Of a stretch of 64,000 nt of DNA, positions 53,175 to 61,741 are shown one piece after another. Location of the stretch: NCBI RefSeq assembly GCF_005869225.1, contig NZ_SWFP01000011.1, positions 1-64,000 on the forward strand, read 5' to 3'. The notes beneath the pieces were generated by a model, which did not search any database, was not told the origin of the DNA, and saw only the letters and a list, made by a program, of their open reading frames with translations. A program made the position numbers and the translations under genes. The stretch is from Dyadobacter bucti. GTDB taxonomy: Bacteria > Bacteroidota > Bacteroidia > Cytophagales > Spirosomataceae. How positions within the stretch are numbered: position 1 is the first letter of the stretch; each line of letters starts with the position of its first letter.

Positions 53175-53807
53175 ATGAAAAGTAAAACAGTTTTAATTTC
53201 CATAATTCTGACCAGTTTGTTTTTTGCATTTAATAAGTCCGGTAAAGCAGATACCATTCATGAAAAGCCTATTTTTCAAGCTGATACTGCTTCAACTGCA
53301 CAGGAAACAGTCAGAAATCTCGTTCCAGACTCTATTGATCTGAGCAAACTTCCGTTCAGCGAAAAGGAGCTGGCCGCATTTCCCGTTTTTAGCCCTCCGT
53401 CTGATATAGTCCCTCTGAATAAGCCCCTTACCCGCGATTTCGACCGGTTGTTTTTCCCAACGCGAGAGGGGATGATTCCTTTGGAAGGAAAGGTTTACAA
53501 AGCGTTTTTAACGAGTGTCACCGGTAAAGAGTGGTCTTTGCCGTATTTTGAAAAGAGCTACAAAGACGTGATCACAGCGGCGGGAGGCATTCTGTTATAT
53601 CAGGCAAAAGTACCGCAGAAGGAACTCGACCGTATCAAAGACGAAGCTACCTATTTCGGTGAAGAAGGTTCGATCGATTATACCAACAATGTGGTGAAAG
53701 TTTATGCCGTTCGTAGAAAAGAAGGTGATCATCTATTTATTCAACTCTCAGGATACAGCGCGGGAGGATCAATTCAGATTCTGCAATTACCAAAGACGGA
53801 GAAGTAA
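53175..53807 (+). CDS. Secreted protein of unknown function
   Basis: A 210-residue protein with a signal peptide (MKSKTVLISIILTSLFFAFNKSGKA). The mature part is acidic-neutral and mixed alpha/beta with a pattern such as PLTRDFDRLFFPTREGMIPLEGKVYKAFLTS and EEGSIDYTNNVVKVYAVRRKEGDHLFIQLSGYSAGGSIQILQL. I do not recognise the family with confidence; similar N-terminal modules occur in OmpA-type proteins. It is intact and stands alone in the decayed stretch. Confidence 0.65.
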   Translation: MKSKTVLISIILTSLFFAFNKSGKADTIHEKPIFQADTASTAQETVRNLVPDSIDLSKLPFSEKELAAFPVFSPPSDIVPLNKPLTRDFDRLFFPTREGMIPLEGKVYKAFLTSVTGKEWSLPYFEKSYKDVITAAGGILLYQAKVPQKELDRIKDEATYFGEEGSIDYTNNVVKVYAVRRKEGDHLFIQLSGYSAGGSIQILQLPKTEK

Positions 53808-53846
53808 CGTTGAAATAGGGCAACATACATATAAGCGCTGGCCTTT

Positions 53847-54095
53847 TCAATGAGTGCCGAATAATTTGATTGTATAATCAAGCAATTTGCTATTGCCCAG
53901 GTCGCCGTGACCTGGAACCACGATTTTACATTAGGTTACCATTTTTTGACTTTTTCAACTGTCGGCGACCATTCTGTAATATTAGCATCTCCCAAATATC
54001 ACTTTCCTGCATCCAAGTATTTTATTAGGCAATCTCCAGACATGATATTGTCTTTTGGGAAATAGCCTACTACGTTATCTTTTGTGTGCCTCAGC
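53847..54095 (-). pseudogene. Decayed subclass B1 metallo-beta-lactamase
   Basis: Reading on the minus strand gives RHTKDNVVGYFPKDNIMSGD and CLIKYLDAGK, a stop, YLGDANITEWSPTVEKVKKW, a stop, PNVK, and, after a one-base frameshift, IVVPGHGDLGNSKLLDYTIK and LFGTH before TGA. This is the classical C-terminal half of a B1 MBL: HTKDNVV (third His region), the G-x-C-L-I-K strand with the zinc Cys and Lys, and PGHG with the last zinc His. Two nonsense codons and one frameshift inactivate it. The N-terminal half with HxHxD is missing. Confidence 0.8.
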
Positions 54096-54278
54096 TTACA
54101 TTTGTGCAACTGCCACGTAAGTGGACTTATAATCGAAACGTGTGACGGCAATCGATTTGCTGGTAGACGAACCGGTGAGGGGAAGAGAAGACAAACGGTC
54201 AAATTCGGCGACAATAGAAGATGATTTCAGCTGGTTGGAAATTTCGGCCAGTGCTCTAAAATATTTAAGCTTCTGCAT
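54096..54278 (-). other. Open frame of unknown origin next to the lactamase remnant
   Basis: Sixty codons (MQKLKYFRALAEISNQLKSS, then SIVAEFDRLSSLPLTGSSTS and KSIAVTRFDYKSTYVAVAQM). Composition is protein-like but no family is recognised. It does not correspond to a metallo-beta-lactamase N-terminus. It may be the remnant of another gene. Confidence 0.25.
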
Positions 54279-54390
54279 ATTTTTTCATAAGTTCCGTTCT
54301 GTCGAACGCAACAGGAGTAGAACAACCAAATGTGTCGCTGATTATCCCAAAATACGACTGCATTTTAGTTTTTCTAGGAATTTTAACGAA

Positions 54391-54530
54391 AAAAGCCCAT
54401 CAACTTGCGTTGAAGGGCTTTTGTACCCGCAACCGAACAAATGTCCAACCGGTTGCTTGATGATTTAAAATCAATATCGAAACTAACTATTTGAAAATGA
54501 GAATAATATACTTGTGACGGCAATTGATGA
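54391..54530. repeat. tRNA-terminator-like dispersed repeat (copy C)
   Basis: Hairpin AAGCCCATCAAC/GTTGAAGGGCTT (54394-54420) flanked by A-run and T-run, then GTACCCGCAACC and GTCCAACCGGTTGC, followed by a stretch similar to the copy at 17498. The order equals the tRNA-Leu terminator at 55871-55903 plus the acceptor/T-arm side. Confidence 0.6.
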
Positions 54531-54695
54531 GAGCAAGCTAAGACAGTCGTTGAAACGAACTATAGCTACTTTCCCATTGCTAGTGATGTTTGAGAGCCGA
54601 AGGCACGTTTTCAGATAAGGAATTTTTCGATCGACGTATTAAAGGTAGGTGGTCGACGACACGTTATTTTCCAATCATGTTAACGATGTCATAAA

Positions 54696-54773
54696 TTAAG
54701 GCATTTCATTAGAAATAAGAATTTCCTTTAAATCTTGATTTGAAAGTGGTTTAGTATATAGCTTCTTAATGAC
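54696..54773 (-). pseudogene. 3' remnant of a response regulator, duplicate of 11443
   Basis: Encodes VIKKLYTKPLSNQDLKEILI and SNEMP then TAA, about 23 of 26 residues identical to the end of the receiver protein 11443-11838 (VIKKLYHKPLSNQDLKEILF). The rest of the receiver domain is gone. Together with the next remnant it preserves the order and strand of the intact region at 11.4-14.5 kb. Confidence 0.85.
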
Positions 54774-54822
54774 GGTCTTCGGGCTAATCAATGCACAATT
54801 TGGAGGCAAAAAAACTTCACGA

Positions 54823-54990
54823 TTACATGGGCCCAATCAGCTCCCCTTTTATATAGAAATCCAACGAGCGTTGCATGTCTGCTACCACTACGCCGACTCC
54901 GATGGATTTACTTGTAAAATTGGATTGTGCGTGAACGAGACCGCCAGAGAGGAGTGTAGCAAGGATTAACAGATTCTTGAAAGTGGCCAT
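54823..54990 (-). pseudogene. Collapsed duplicate of the secreted VOC protein 13969
   Basis: A 55-codon open frame with ATG at 54990. Residues 1-49 match the intact VOC protein (MATFKNLLILATLLSGGLVH, AQSNFTSKSIGVGVVVADMQ, RSLDFYIKG) and the last six are its end (ELIGPM). About 115 codons were removed in frame, so signal peptide and first strand remain without the fold. The upstream 30 bases also match the intact gene's leader, so it might still be transcribed. Confidence 0.85.
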
Positions 54991-55090
54991 GCTTATAAAT
55001 TATTTTTTTGAAAATAGGATCACTGCCGCATCTGAATTTTCTATGAAGAGGCTAAACACAATTATTATGAAGGGTAGTAGTACTCAATGT

Positions 55091-55384
55091 TTACTTGACT
55101 GCCAGTAAGTCGACCATTTCAAGGACCGGATCAACTGCAAGCAGGTCCGGCGCATTTGCCATCAATGCTTTGGCGATCTCGCCTCCCAAATGTGCCGCCC
55201 TGCCTTCCTGAGTTTCGAATGTATCGAAAATTCCGAATGTGGAAGGGCCTATTTGCAGGGCAAACCAGTTGATGGTACCTGCTTCCTCCATCGCCAAAGG
55301 CAAGGCACCTTTGAGAAAGTCCGCGACGTCTTGTTCTTTACCTGGCTTAGCTTCAAGCCTTGCCAGAATTGCCAATTTTACCAT
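55091..55384 (-). CDS. Antibiotic-biosynthesis-monooxygenase (ABM) domain protein
   Basis: A 97-residue cytoplasmic single-domain protein: LAILARLEAKPGKEQDVADFLKGALPLAMEEAGTINWFALQIGPSTFGIFDTFETQEGRAAHLGGEIAKALMA. It is the typical dimeric ferredoxin-like ABM pattern, complete in length. It lacks the signal peptide of the paralogue at 4514. Members act as small quinol monooxygenases or unknown. It appears intact among the remnants. Confidence 0.85.
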   Translation of the reverse strand: MVKLAILARLEAKPGKEQDVADFLKGALPLAMEEAGTINWFALQIGPSTFGIFDTFETQEGRAAHLGGEIAKALMANAPDLLAVDPVLEMVDLLAVK

Positions 55385-55868
55385 AACTGTTTGATTAGTT
55401 TAAATGAAATGAAGTTAATACATCCTTGTGATGGGATGGTATTAAAGTCAAGCGTTAATCTTTGGGATTATACTGCTGGTATTGGTTCAGAAGCAAAAAT
55501 ATCCGGTGCGGTACTTCTGAAACCAACCTTTACGCCTCATATCCTGCTAATTACTCACCGGTTAGTTGCAGGGCTACCCCAAAGTCACGAAATGAGTGTT
55601 TCACATTCGAGCATTTTATAAGAAGGCCGACAGACGGCGCCAATGAATTGATGGGTTCCATTGATGCTTCCGAAATGCTTTTTTAAAAAGTGCTTCATGG
55701 GAAAAATCACTACTTGTAACTTATCGACGACTACATCGACGACCACGACTTATTGTTTTAAGGGTCGCATAAAAAGTTCAATTTAGTCCCCACCACCGGA
55801 GTCGAACCAAAATGTCGATAGAATAATGCGAAATCGAGTTGAAATTGTATTTTTTTACTCCTAAACAC
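55385..55868. other. Intergenic region with a short T-arm-like fragment
   Basis: No gene recognised in nearly 500 bases. CCGGAGTCGAACC at 55796-55808 repeats exactly the T-arm complement of the tRNA-Leu gene 55905, followed by AAAATGTCGATAG. Plus-strand frames over 55400-55690 show no family resemblance. Confidence 0.45.
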
Positions 55869-55903
55869 AAAAAAAGCCCCTCAGCTTGCGCCGAGGGGCT
55901 TTT
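55869..55903 (-). terminator. Intrinsic terminator of tRNA-Leu
   Basis: On the minus strand AAAAGCCCCTCGGCGC, AAGC, TGAGGGGCTTTTTTT forms a strong GC stem followed by a T-run, two bases after the tRNA 3' end. Confidence 0.85.
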
Positions 55904-55904
55904 G

Positions 55905-55988
55905 TACCCAGAGCCGGAGTCGAACCGGCACGAGTGTAACCTCATTGGTGTTTGAGACCAACGCGTCTACCAATTCCGCCATCTGGGC
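55905..55988 (-). tRNA. tRNA-Leu (anticodon CAA)
   Basis: 84 bases reading GCCCAGATGGCGGAATTGGT at the 5' end. The acceptor stem GCCCAGA/TCTGGGT has one G-U pair. The anticodon stem TTGGT/ACCAA encloses loop CTCAAAC with anticodon CAA. There is a class II variable arm, and T-arm GCCGGTTCGACTCCGGC. CCA is not encoded. The discriminator is A, as expected for tRNA-Leu. A terminator follows directly. Confidence 0.95.
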
Positions 55989-56102
55989 ATTGATCTCTCT
56001 TGTTGGGAGTGCAAAAGTAGACAGAAAAATATATTAAGCAAGCCTAAGACTGAAAAAATATAGCAAAATAGTTATTGCGGCATTCGGGTGTGTTTTTGGC
56101 TG

Positions 56103-57347
56103 TCATTCATATCGTAACGCTTCGATAGGATCGAGCCGGGAAGCTTTGATCGCAGGGTAAATGCCCGAAAGTACGCCAACAACAATACAAACTGCAATAC
56201 CCAGCGCCATCCAGAGCCACGGAACGACAAAAGAACTTTCAGAACTGATGGAATTTGAAATCACATTTCCGATAATAATCCCCAGAAAAAGCCCGCCGAC
56301 CCCACCGATAATGCAGACGACGATCGCTTCTATCAGAAACTGGAAACGTATGACCTGTGGAGTTGCACCCAGCGATTTACGTATGCCAATTTCCCTCGTC
56401 CGTTCGGTCACCGATACAAGCATAATGTTCATCAATGCAATAGATGCCCCAAGAAGCGTAATGATCCCGATGCCAAAACCTCCCAACCGCAGATAGCCCG
56501 TGATATTTTCAAAATCCTTGGCCATGGCATCGGCACGGTCTATCTCGAATGAATCTTCTTTCCCGAGTTCGTCGTTCCTGATCCTGCGCATGATGCCGCG
56601 GGCCTCTTCCACAATATAGTCGCCGTCGGTAACATTGGGAGCGGCGGCGGTAATATTGTAAGTCAATGTCCGGTTGGCAGCGAGCCCGCGACCATTTGCA
56701 AGCGGGATAAGGATGAGGCGATCGGCATCATTGTTTCCGCCGAGAGAACCTTTCTTTTCCAAAACACCTACAACCTTGTATCTGCTCCCCATGAAAGTGA
56801 TTTCCCTGTTGATCGGATCAACCCTTTCGAAGAGCTTGCGGGCAATTTCCTGGCCGAGCACTGCAACATTCAGCGAATTCTCGGTATCATTTTTATCCAG
56901 ATTGCGTCCCAAGCCAACTTTGTACCCGTTAATGCCGAGGTACTGCTCGTCGGAACCGACAACATTGCTGTTCGGATTCGTTTTTTTTGATTGATAATTA
57001 ACCTGCACAGCACCTCCGATATCGGCGGAAAGCGACGCGGTGGCGTTATATTTTTCCCGAAACTGGCCTGCAAAATTTACAGCCTGGCGATAAGAGACCG
57101 GAGGGTACTGTTTGCTTCTGCGGCCTCCGCGCCGGAAATTATCATTGGAGCGGTTCCGTACTGTAAAAGTATTGGCCCCCAGATCCGCAAAGCTGCTGTT
57201 CACCGAATTCTGTATGCCTTCAATGGCTGTAAGAATGCCGACCAGAGAAGTAATGCCAATGGCGATGATCATGGCTGTGAGCACAGTCCTCAGCAGATTA
57301 GACTGGATGGAGCGAAGTCCTTCATCTACATTTTCGCGTATGTTCAT
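56103..57347 (-). CDS. ABC transporter permease, MacB/FtsX type
   Basis: A 414-residue protein with an N-terminal membrane segment (LLRTVLTAMIIAIGITSLVGILTAIEG), a periplasmic MacB_PCD domain (about 45-250), and three C-terminal membrane segments forming the FtsX domain (GGFGIGIITLLGASIALMNIMLVSVTERTREIGIRKSLGATPQVIRFQFLIEA). The EIGIRKSLGA motif is diagnostic. It has no ATPase next to it on its own strand, but it could use the ATPase at 62072. It probably takes part in export of peptides, lipoproteins or toxic compounds. Confidence 0.9.
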   Translation of the reverse strand: MNIRENVDEGLRSIQSNLLRTVLTAMIIAIGITSLVGILTAIEGIQNSVNSSFADLGANTFTVRNRSNDNFRRGGRRSKQYPPVSYRQAVNFAGQFREKYNATASLSADIGGAVQVNYQSKKTNPNSNVVGSDEQYLGINGYKVGLGRNLDKNDTENSLNVAVLGQEIARKLFERVDPINREITFMGSRYKVVGVLEKKGSLGGNNDADRLILIPLANGRGLAANRTLTYNITAAAPNVTDGDYIVEEARGIMRRIRNDELGKEDSFEIDRADAMAKDFENITGYLRLGGFGIGIITLLGASIALMNIMLVSVTERTREIGIRKSLGATPQVIRFQFLIEAIVVCIIGGVGGLFLGIIIGNVISNSISSESSFVVPWLWMALGIAVCIVVGVLSGIYPAIKASRLDPIEALRYE

Positions 57348-57571
57348 GATGAATATTGATTGTGCACCATAATGGCTTTTATTACGTTAAACTGGGACGG
57401 TATCCCTATTATAAAATAGTTGGCGCCCTGTCTTAAATTTCGGATCGTGCTGAATTGTTGATATATTTAATAAAATTACAATTTCCGATCTTCTGAAAGA
57501 AACCGAGCAATTGGTGCAAAATGAGAGGATCTGATGACTTTTTGACCAAAATACTTTCTGTAAAGCTGCAC

Positions 57572-58858
57572 ATGAAACGTGAAAGAATCAAACCAGTGAC
57601 ACGCCTGTTTATCCCGCTTATCATTTTTTTAGGTATTGCCCTAAACAGCCTCGGAAACCGGCTTCTGGTTCCGATGGACGACACCCAGAAAAACCATCTG
57701 AAGGCTTACGGCATTTCTTACTGGATCCTGAAAAATTACGAAATGGAGATGGATTGGCTGCTGAATTACAGGGGAGGAAGTTTTATGGTAGCTTATAATC
57801 AGCAGTTTGCTTCCGAAATGACGGTACGCGGGGTGAGTTTTGAGGTGATTTCCGAGGGGCAGGCCGGACAAATACTGAGTCAGATCAGTGCGCCGGATGT
57901 GAATATGGACGCAGTGAAATTGCAAAAAGCGCCTAAAATCGCCGTCTATTCGCCCAAATCCAAGCTTCCGTGGGATGATGCCGTAACGCTCGTGCTGACC
58001 TATGCAGAGATTCCTTACGACGTGATTTATGATGATGAAGTGCTGAATACCAAGCTTCCAGAGTACGACTGGCTGCATTTGCACCATGAAGATTTCACAG
58101 GTCAGTTTGGTAAATTTTTTCAGTACAAAGATTATCCCTGGTACCGCGAGCAAAAGCGTGAAGCAGAGGAAACAGCCGCAAAATTCCAGTTTGCCAACGT
58201 GCCGCAGATGAAGCTGGCGGTAGCGAAAAAGATCTCTGAATTTGTTTCCGGCGGCGGATATATGTTTGCCATGTGCAATGCAACCGACACTTTTGATATT
58301 ACCCTGGCAGCCGACGGCCTCGATATCGTGGAGGCTATGTATGACGGCACGCCAGCCGATCCTACTGCGAACGGTAAGCTGAATTATGATAACACTTTCG
58401 CGTTCAGGGATTTCAAGACTATTCCATACCCTTATGAGATCGAGTTCTCGGATATCGATAACCAGCCGGAAGAGCGTGGGCTGAACGAGGCGAACGATTT
58501 CTTTTCGCTGTTCCAGTTTTCAGCCAAATGGGATCCCGTACCCAGCATGCTGACCCAGAACCATCAAACGATCATCAAAGGATTTTTAGGGCAGACAACT
58601 GCTTTTAAAAACCGTCTGATCAAGCCGGAAGTGATTGTGCTGGCTGAAAACAAGTCGGCGAAAGAAGCAAGATACATACACAGTACGCACGGAAAAGGCT
58701 TTTTTACATTTTACGGGGGCCACGATCCGGAAGATTATCAGCATAGAGTAGGTGAAGAGCCGACAGATCTGAACCTGCATCCAAATTCAGCCGGATACCG
58801 ACTGATACTCAATAATATCCTGTTCCCGGCGGCTAAAAAGAAAAAAATGAAGACCTGA
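57572..58858 (+). CDS. Conserved Bacteroidota secreted protein, family often labelled asparagine synthetase B
   Basis: The product has 428 residues from the ATG at 57572, which starts a signal-anchor (PVTRLFIPLIIFLGIALNSLGN); an ATG at 57521 is in frame. The mature part opens with LLVPMDDTQKNHLKAYGISYWIL and contains KIAVYSPKSKLPWDDAVTLVLTYAEIPYDVIYDDEVL and WLHLHHEDFTGQFGKFF, then an end with THGKGFFTFYGGHDPEDYQH. It lacks the N-terminal Cys of class II amidotransferases and the ATP-pyrophosphatase motif, so asparagine synthesis is not supported. The fold may be class I glutamine-amidotransferase-like. Role unknown. Confidence 0.75.
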   Translation: MKRERIKPVTRLFIPLIIFLGIALNSLGNRLLVPMDDTQKNHLKAYGISYWILKNYEMEMDWLLNYRGGSFMVAYNQQFASEMTVRGVSFEVISEGQAGQILSQISAPDVNMDAVKLQKAPKIAVYSPKSKLPWDDAVTLVLTYAEIPYDVIYDDEVLNTKLPEYDWLHLHHEDFTGQFGKFFQYKDYPWYREQKREAEETAAKFQFANVPQMKLAVAKKISEFVSGGGYMFAMCNATDTFDITLAADGLDIVEAMYDGTPADPTANGKLNYDNTFAFRDFKTIPYPYEIEFSDIDNQPEERGLNEANDFFSLFQFSAKWDPVPSMLTQNHQTIIKGFLGQTTAFKNRLIKPEVIVLAENKSAKEARYIHSTHGKGFFTFYGGHDPEDYQHRVGEEPTDLNLHPNSAGYRLILNNILFPAAKKKKMKT

Positions 58859-58904
58859 TTTTGGTGCATTTTTATTCCATGAGTGATTCCGTTCCAAATC
58901 ACAC

Positions 58905-58931
58905 AAACCGTGCGCTACCGCACGGTTTTTT
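58905..58931 (+). terminator. Intrinsic terminator after gene 57572
   Basis: AAACCGTGCG and CGCACGGTTT pair around a 4-base loop and are followed by a T-run (TTTTTTG). It lies 45 bases after the stop codon. Confidence 0.85.
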
Positions 58932-59048
58932 GTTTATATAAAATATATAAATATCTGTAATACAGTGTGTTGTATCATGGCATGAAAATAGATTATAAAT
59001 GGAGGATTAGCCATGAAATGAAATTTACACCTCCTATTGATTACGCCC

Positions 59049-60293
59049 ATGGACCGGGAAGTTGCACCAGACTATATTAAAACATCCCGAAACCGGCGGT
59101 GGCTCTTGATAGCCGCTGCTATCATTGCCCTGGGCGGCATTCTTTACCTTTTCAGAAGATCTCTGGGAAGCACGCTGGAAAGCGCGCGTATCCGGACCGG
59201 CATTGTTGAAACCGGCGATGTCGAGAATACACTTAGTGCCTCAGGTGTGGTGATCCCGGCCTATGAACAGATCTTCACGAGTCCGATACGTGCCAGTATC
59301 AAGCGGATTTTGCTCACGCCGGGAACCAGGGTGCAGCCTGGCCAGCCGATCGTTGAACTCGATAAGTCTTTAACCCAGATTGAATTTGAACGCTACAAAG
59401 ACCAGCTTGAACTGAAACAGAACAGTATTGAGCAGTTGCGCATGAAGCTGAACAAAAATTTGTTTGACGCTGAAATCAGTGACAAGATCAAGTCTTTGAA
59501 TATCAATAAACTGCGTGCAGACTATGATGATGCCAAACGTCTGCAAAAAGTAGGGGGAGGCACCGCGGAGGATGTTACCAGGGCAGAAAATGCGTTGAAA
59601 ATTGCTGAACTGGAGAAAAAGCAGCTTGAAAATGACCTTAGCTACAACCGTGAGTCGATGCACGCGAGCCTCAGGGAAACGGAGCTAGGCGCACAGATTG
59701 AAAGCAAAAACTTGCAGGAATTACAGCATAAGCTCACCAGGGCGGATATCGTAGCCGACAGGAAAGGAGTCCTGACCTGGGTAAATGAAAATATAGGGTC
59801 TTCAGTAAATGAAGGCGAGATGCTGGCCAAGGTGGCTGATCTTGGGAGTTTCAGGGTCGACGGAAGCTGTTCTGATGTATATACAGACCAGGTGAGAGCG
59901 GGCCTTTCAGTTATCATTAAACTGAATGACGTGGTGTTGCGGGGAATCATCACACAGGTGAAGCCTGCGGTAAAGGACGGAATTGTAGAGTTCGTGATTC
60001 AGCTTGATAACGCTCAAAATGAATCGTTACGCCCCAATATGAAAGTGGAAGTTTATGTGATCACGAGCAACAGTCCAAAAACGCTCCGCGTCGCCAACGG
60101 CCCGGCTTTTACCGGAAAAAGGAAGCAGTTTGTATATGTTCTGAAAGACAAAACTGCGTACCGCAGGGAAATAGAGACTGGTCTCTCGAACTTCGATTAT
60201 GTCGAGATCAAAAGCGGTTTACAGCCCGGGGAGAAGGTTGTTCTCACGGATATGAATGATTATGAGCACCTGGAAGAGATTTCAATTCAATGA
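59049..60293 (+). CDS. HlyD/MacA-type periplasmic adaptor of an ABC efflux system
   Basis: The product has 414 residues from the ATG at 59049; an upstream TTG at 59037 is less likely. One N-terminal membrane anchor (WLLIAAAIIALGGILYLF) precedes a lipoyl half (TLSASGVVIPAYEQIFTSPIRASIKRILLTPGTRVQPGQPIVELDKS) and a long coiled-coil hairpin (about 115-235). The second lipoyl half (ADRKGVLTWVNENIGSSVNEGEMLAKVADL) and the beta-barrel follow. It bridges an inner-membrane transporter to TolC. ATGA overlap with the tolC-like gene shows an operon. Confidence 0.92.
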   Translation: MDREVAPDYIKTSRNRRWLLIAAAIIALGGILYLFRRSLGSTLESARIRTGIVETGDVENTLSASGVVIPAYEQIFTSPIRASIKRILLTPGTRVQPGQPIVELDKSLTQIEFERYKDQLELKQNSIEQLRMKLNKNLFDAEISDKIKSLNINKLRADYDDAKRLQKVGGGTAEDVTRAENALKIAELEKKQLENDLSYNRESMHASLRETELGAQIESKNLQELQHKLTRADIVADRKGVLTWVNENIGSSVNEGEMLAKVADLGSFRVDGSCSDVYTDQVRAGLSVIIKLNDVVLRGIITQVKPAVKDGIVEFVIQLDNAQNESLRPNMKVEVYVITSNSPKTLRVANGPAFTGKRKQFVYVLKDKTAYRREIETGLSNFDYVEIKSGLQPGEKVVLTDMNDYEHLEEISIQ

Positions 60294-61741
60294 CTTTTTA
60301 CATGAAATATCTCTCCGTACTTATTTTATTGGTAAGCAGCCCGGTTTTGAGCCAGGTGCAGACCATGAACCTGCGGGAGGTGGTTGAGACGGCCAAGTCC
60401 CAATCCATCGCTTCCAAGCAAGCGGCTACCAAAAAGAAGACCAATTTCTGGCAGTACCGGTCATTTCTGGCAGATTATAAGCCACAGCTGAGTCTGAACG
60501 GAACTGTACCAGGCTTCACAAGGTCATATATAGAAGTGGTGCAGCCAGATGGTACGGTGGCATTTCAGAATGTTTCCAACAACAACTCGATGCTGAATTT
60601 GTCATTAAGCCAAAGCATAGCGTTCACAGGGGGTACCGTGTTCGTGCAGCAGCAATTGCAGCGGTTCGACGATTTTGCAAGAAACAATACACGTTACAAC
60701 GGAATACCTTTTGCGATCGGGATTGATCAGCCGCTGTTTCGTTTTAACCCGATGAAATGGGCGAGAAAGATTCAGCCCCTGCAATACCAGGAGGGAAACC
60801 AGCAGTTTATAGCTTCGCTGGAACAGGTTGCGCTCGATGCCACGGGTTTTTATTTTGAACTGCTTGTGGCGCAGGTTAACCTTCAGATCGCGGAGAAGAA
60901 CAGGAGCAATAATGATACCCTTTATAAGATAGCGCAGCACAAGCTGGAATTGGGCAAGATCTCTCAGAATGATCTCCTGCAATTACAAATGGGCTTGCTG
61001 ACTGCGCAGAAAGACCTTGCTTCGGCTCAGCAGGCAGCAGCAGTGGCTTCGTTGAAACTGAAAATGTTCCTGAGTTCCCGGGATGAGCGGGACCTGGAAC
61101 TGGAAATTCCACTGGAAGCCTCAGAATTTGCTATCAACACGCAGATTGCCCTGGACGAGGCATTTGCAAACCGCGCAGACGCAATCGGTTTTCAGCGCAA
61201 GCTGCTTGAGGCGGAACGTGATGTACAGTTTGCCAAAAAAGAAAATGGTCTGAATGCATCGCTGAATGCCACTTTCGGTCTGACCAACCAAGGCCCGCGT
61301 CCGCGGGATGTCTATGCCAACCCGCAGGACAGGGAGTTTGTGGAATTGCAGTTTACGTTGCCGATTATGACCTGGGGAAGAAACAAGGCGAGAACCGAAG
61401 TGGCAAAAGCCAACAGAGAATTTATGCAGCAGGCCGTGGAGCAGGACAAGCTTACTTTTGAGCAGGAGATTTTTACGCAAGTGACGCTTTTGCAAATGTT
61501 ACAAAAGCAGGTCAAACTGACGAATCTGGCGGATCATATTGCAGCAGAACGTTACCAGATTGCAAAGGAACGGTTCATTTTGAGCGATCTCAGCGTGACG
61601 GACCTCGGTATTGCCACCCAGGAAAAAGACATCGCCCGCCGGGACTACATCCTCGCGCTCCGGGATTACTGGCAATCCTATTACAGCCTCAGATTATTGA
61701 CATTGTATGACTTTGAACAAAATAGGAAGATCGGGTATTAG
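60290..61741 (+). CDS. TolC-family outer-membrane efflux protein
   Basis: A 483-residue protein with signal peptide (MKYLSVLILLVSSPVLSQ, from the second ATG four codons in) and two OEP repeats of long coiled coils and beta-strands (LNLSLSQSIAFTGGTVFVQQQLQRF, ALDATGFYFELLVAQVNLQIAEKN, and later FVELQFTLPIMTWGRNKARTEVAKANREF). It forms the trimeric exit duct for the HlyD adaptor and MacB-type permease. The stop codon's last base is the first base of the 45-bp minisatellite downstream. Confidence 0.93.
   Translation: MTFYMKYLSVLILLVSSPVLSQVQTMNLREVVETAKSQSIASKQAATKKKTNFWQYRSFLADYKPQLSLNGTVPGFTRSYIEVVQPDGTVAFQNVSNNNSMLNLSLSQSIAFTGGTVFVQQQLQRFDDFARNNTRYNGIPFAIGIDQPLFRFNPMKWARKIQPLQYQEGNQQFIASLEQVALDATGFYFELLVAQVNLQIAEKNRSNNDTLYKIAQHKLELGKISQNDLLQLQMGLLTAQKDLASAQQAAAVASLKLKMFLSSRDERDLELEIPLEASEFAINTQIALDEAFANRADAIGFQRKLLEAERDVQFAKKENGLNASLNATFGLTNQGPRPRDVYANPQDREFVELQFTLPIMTWGRNKARTEVAKANREFMQQAVEQDKLTFEQEIFTQVTLLQMLQKQVKLTNLADHIAAERYQIAKERFILSDLSVTDLGIATQEKDIARRDYILALRDYWQSYYSLRLLTLYDFEQNRKIGY

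Noticed and set aside
54769..54969. Plus-strand 66-codon frame
   Set aside because: It is the antisense of the VOC relic and shows no protein family.
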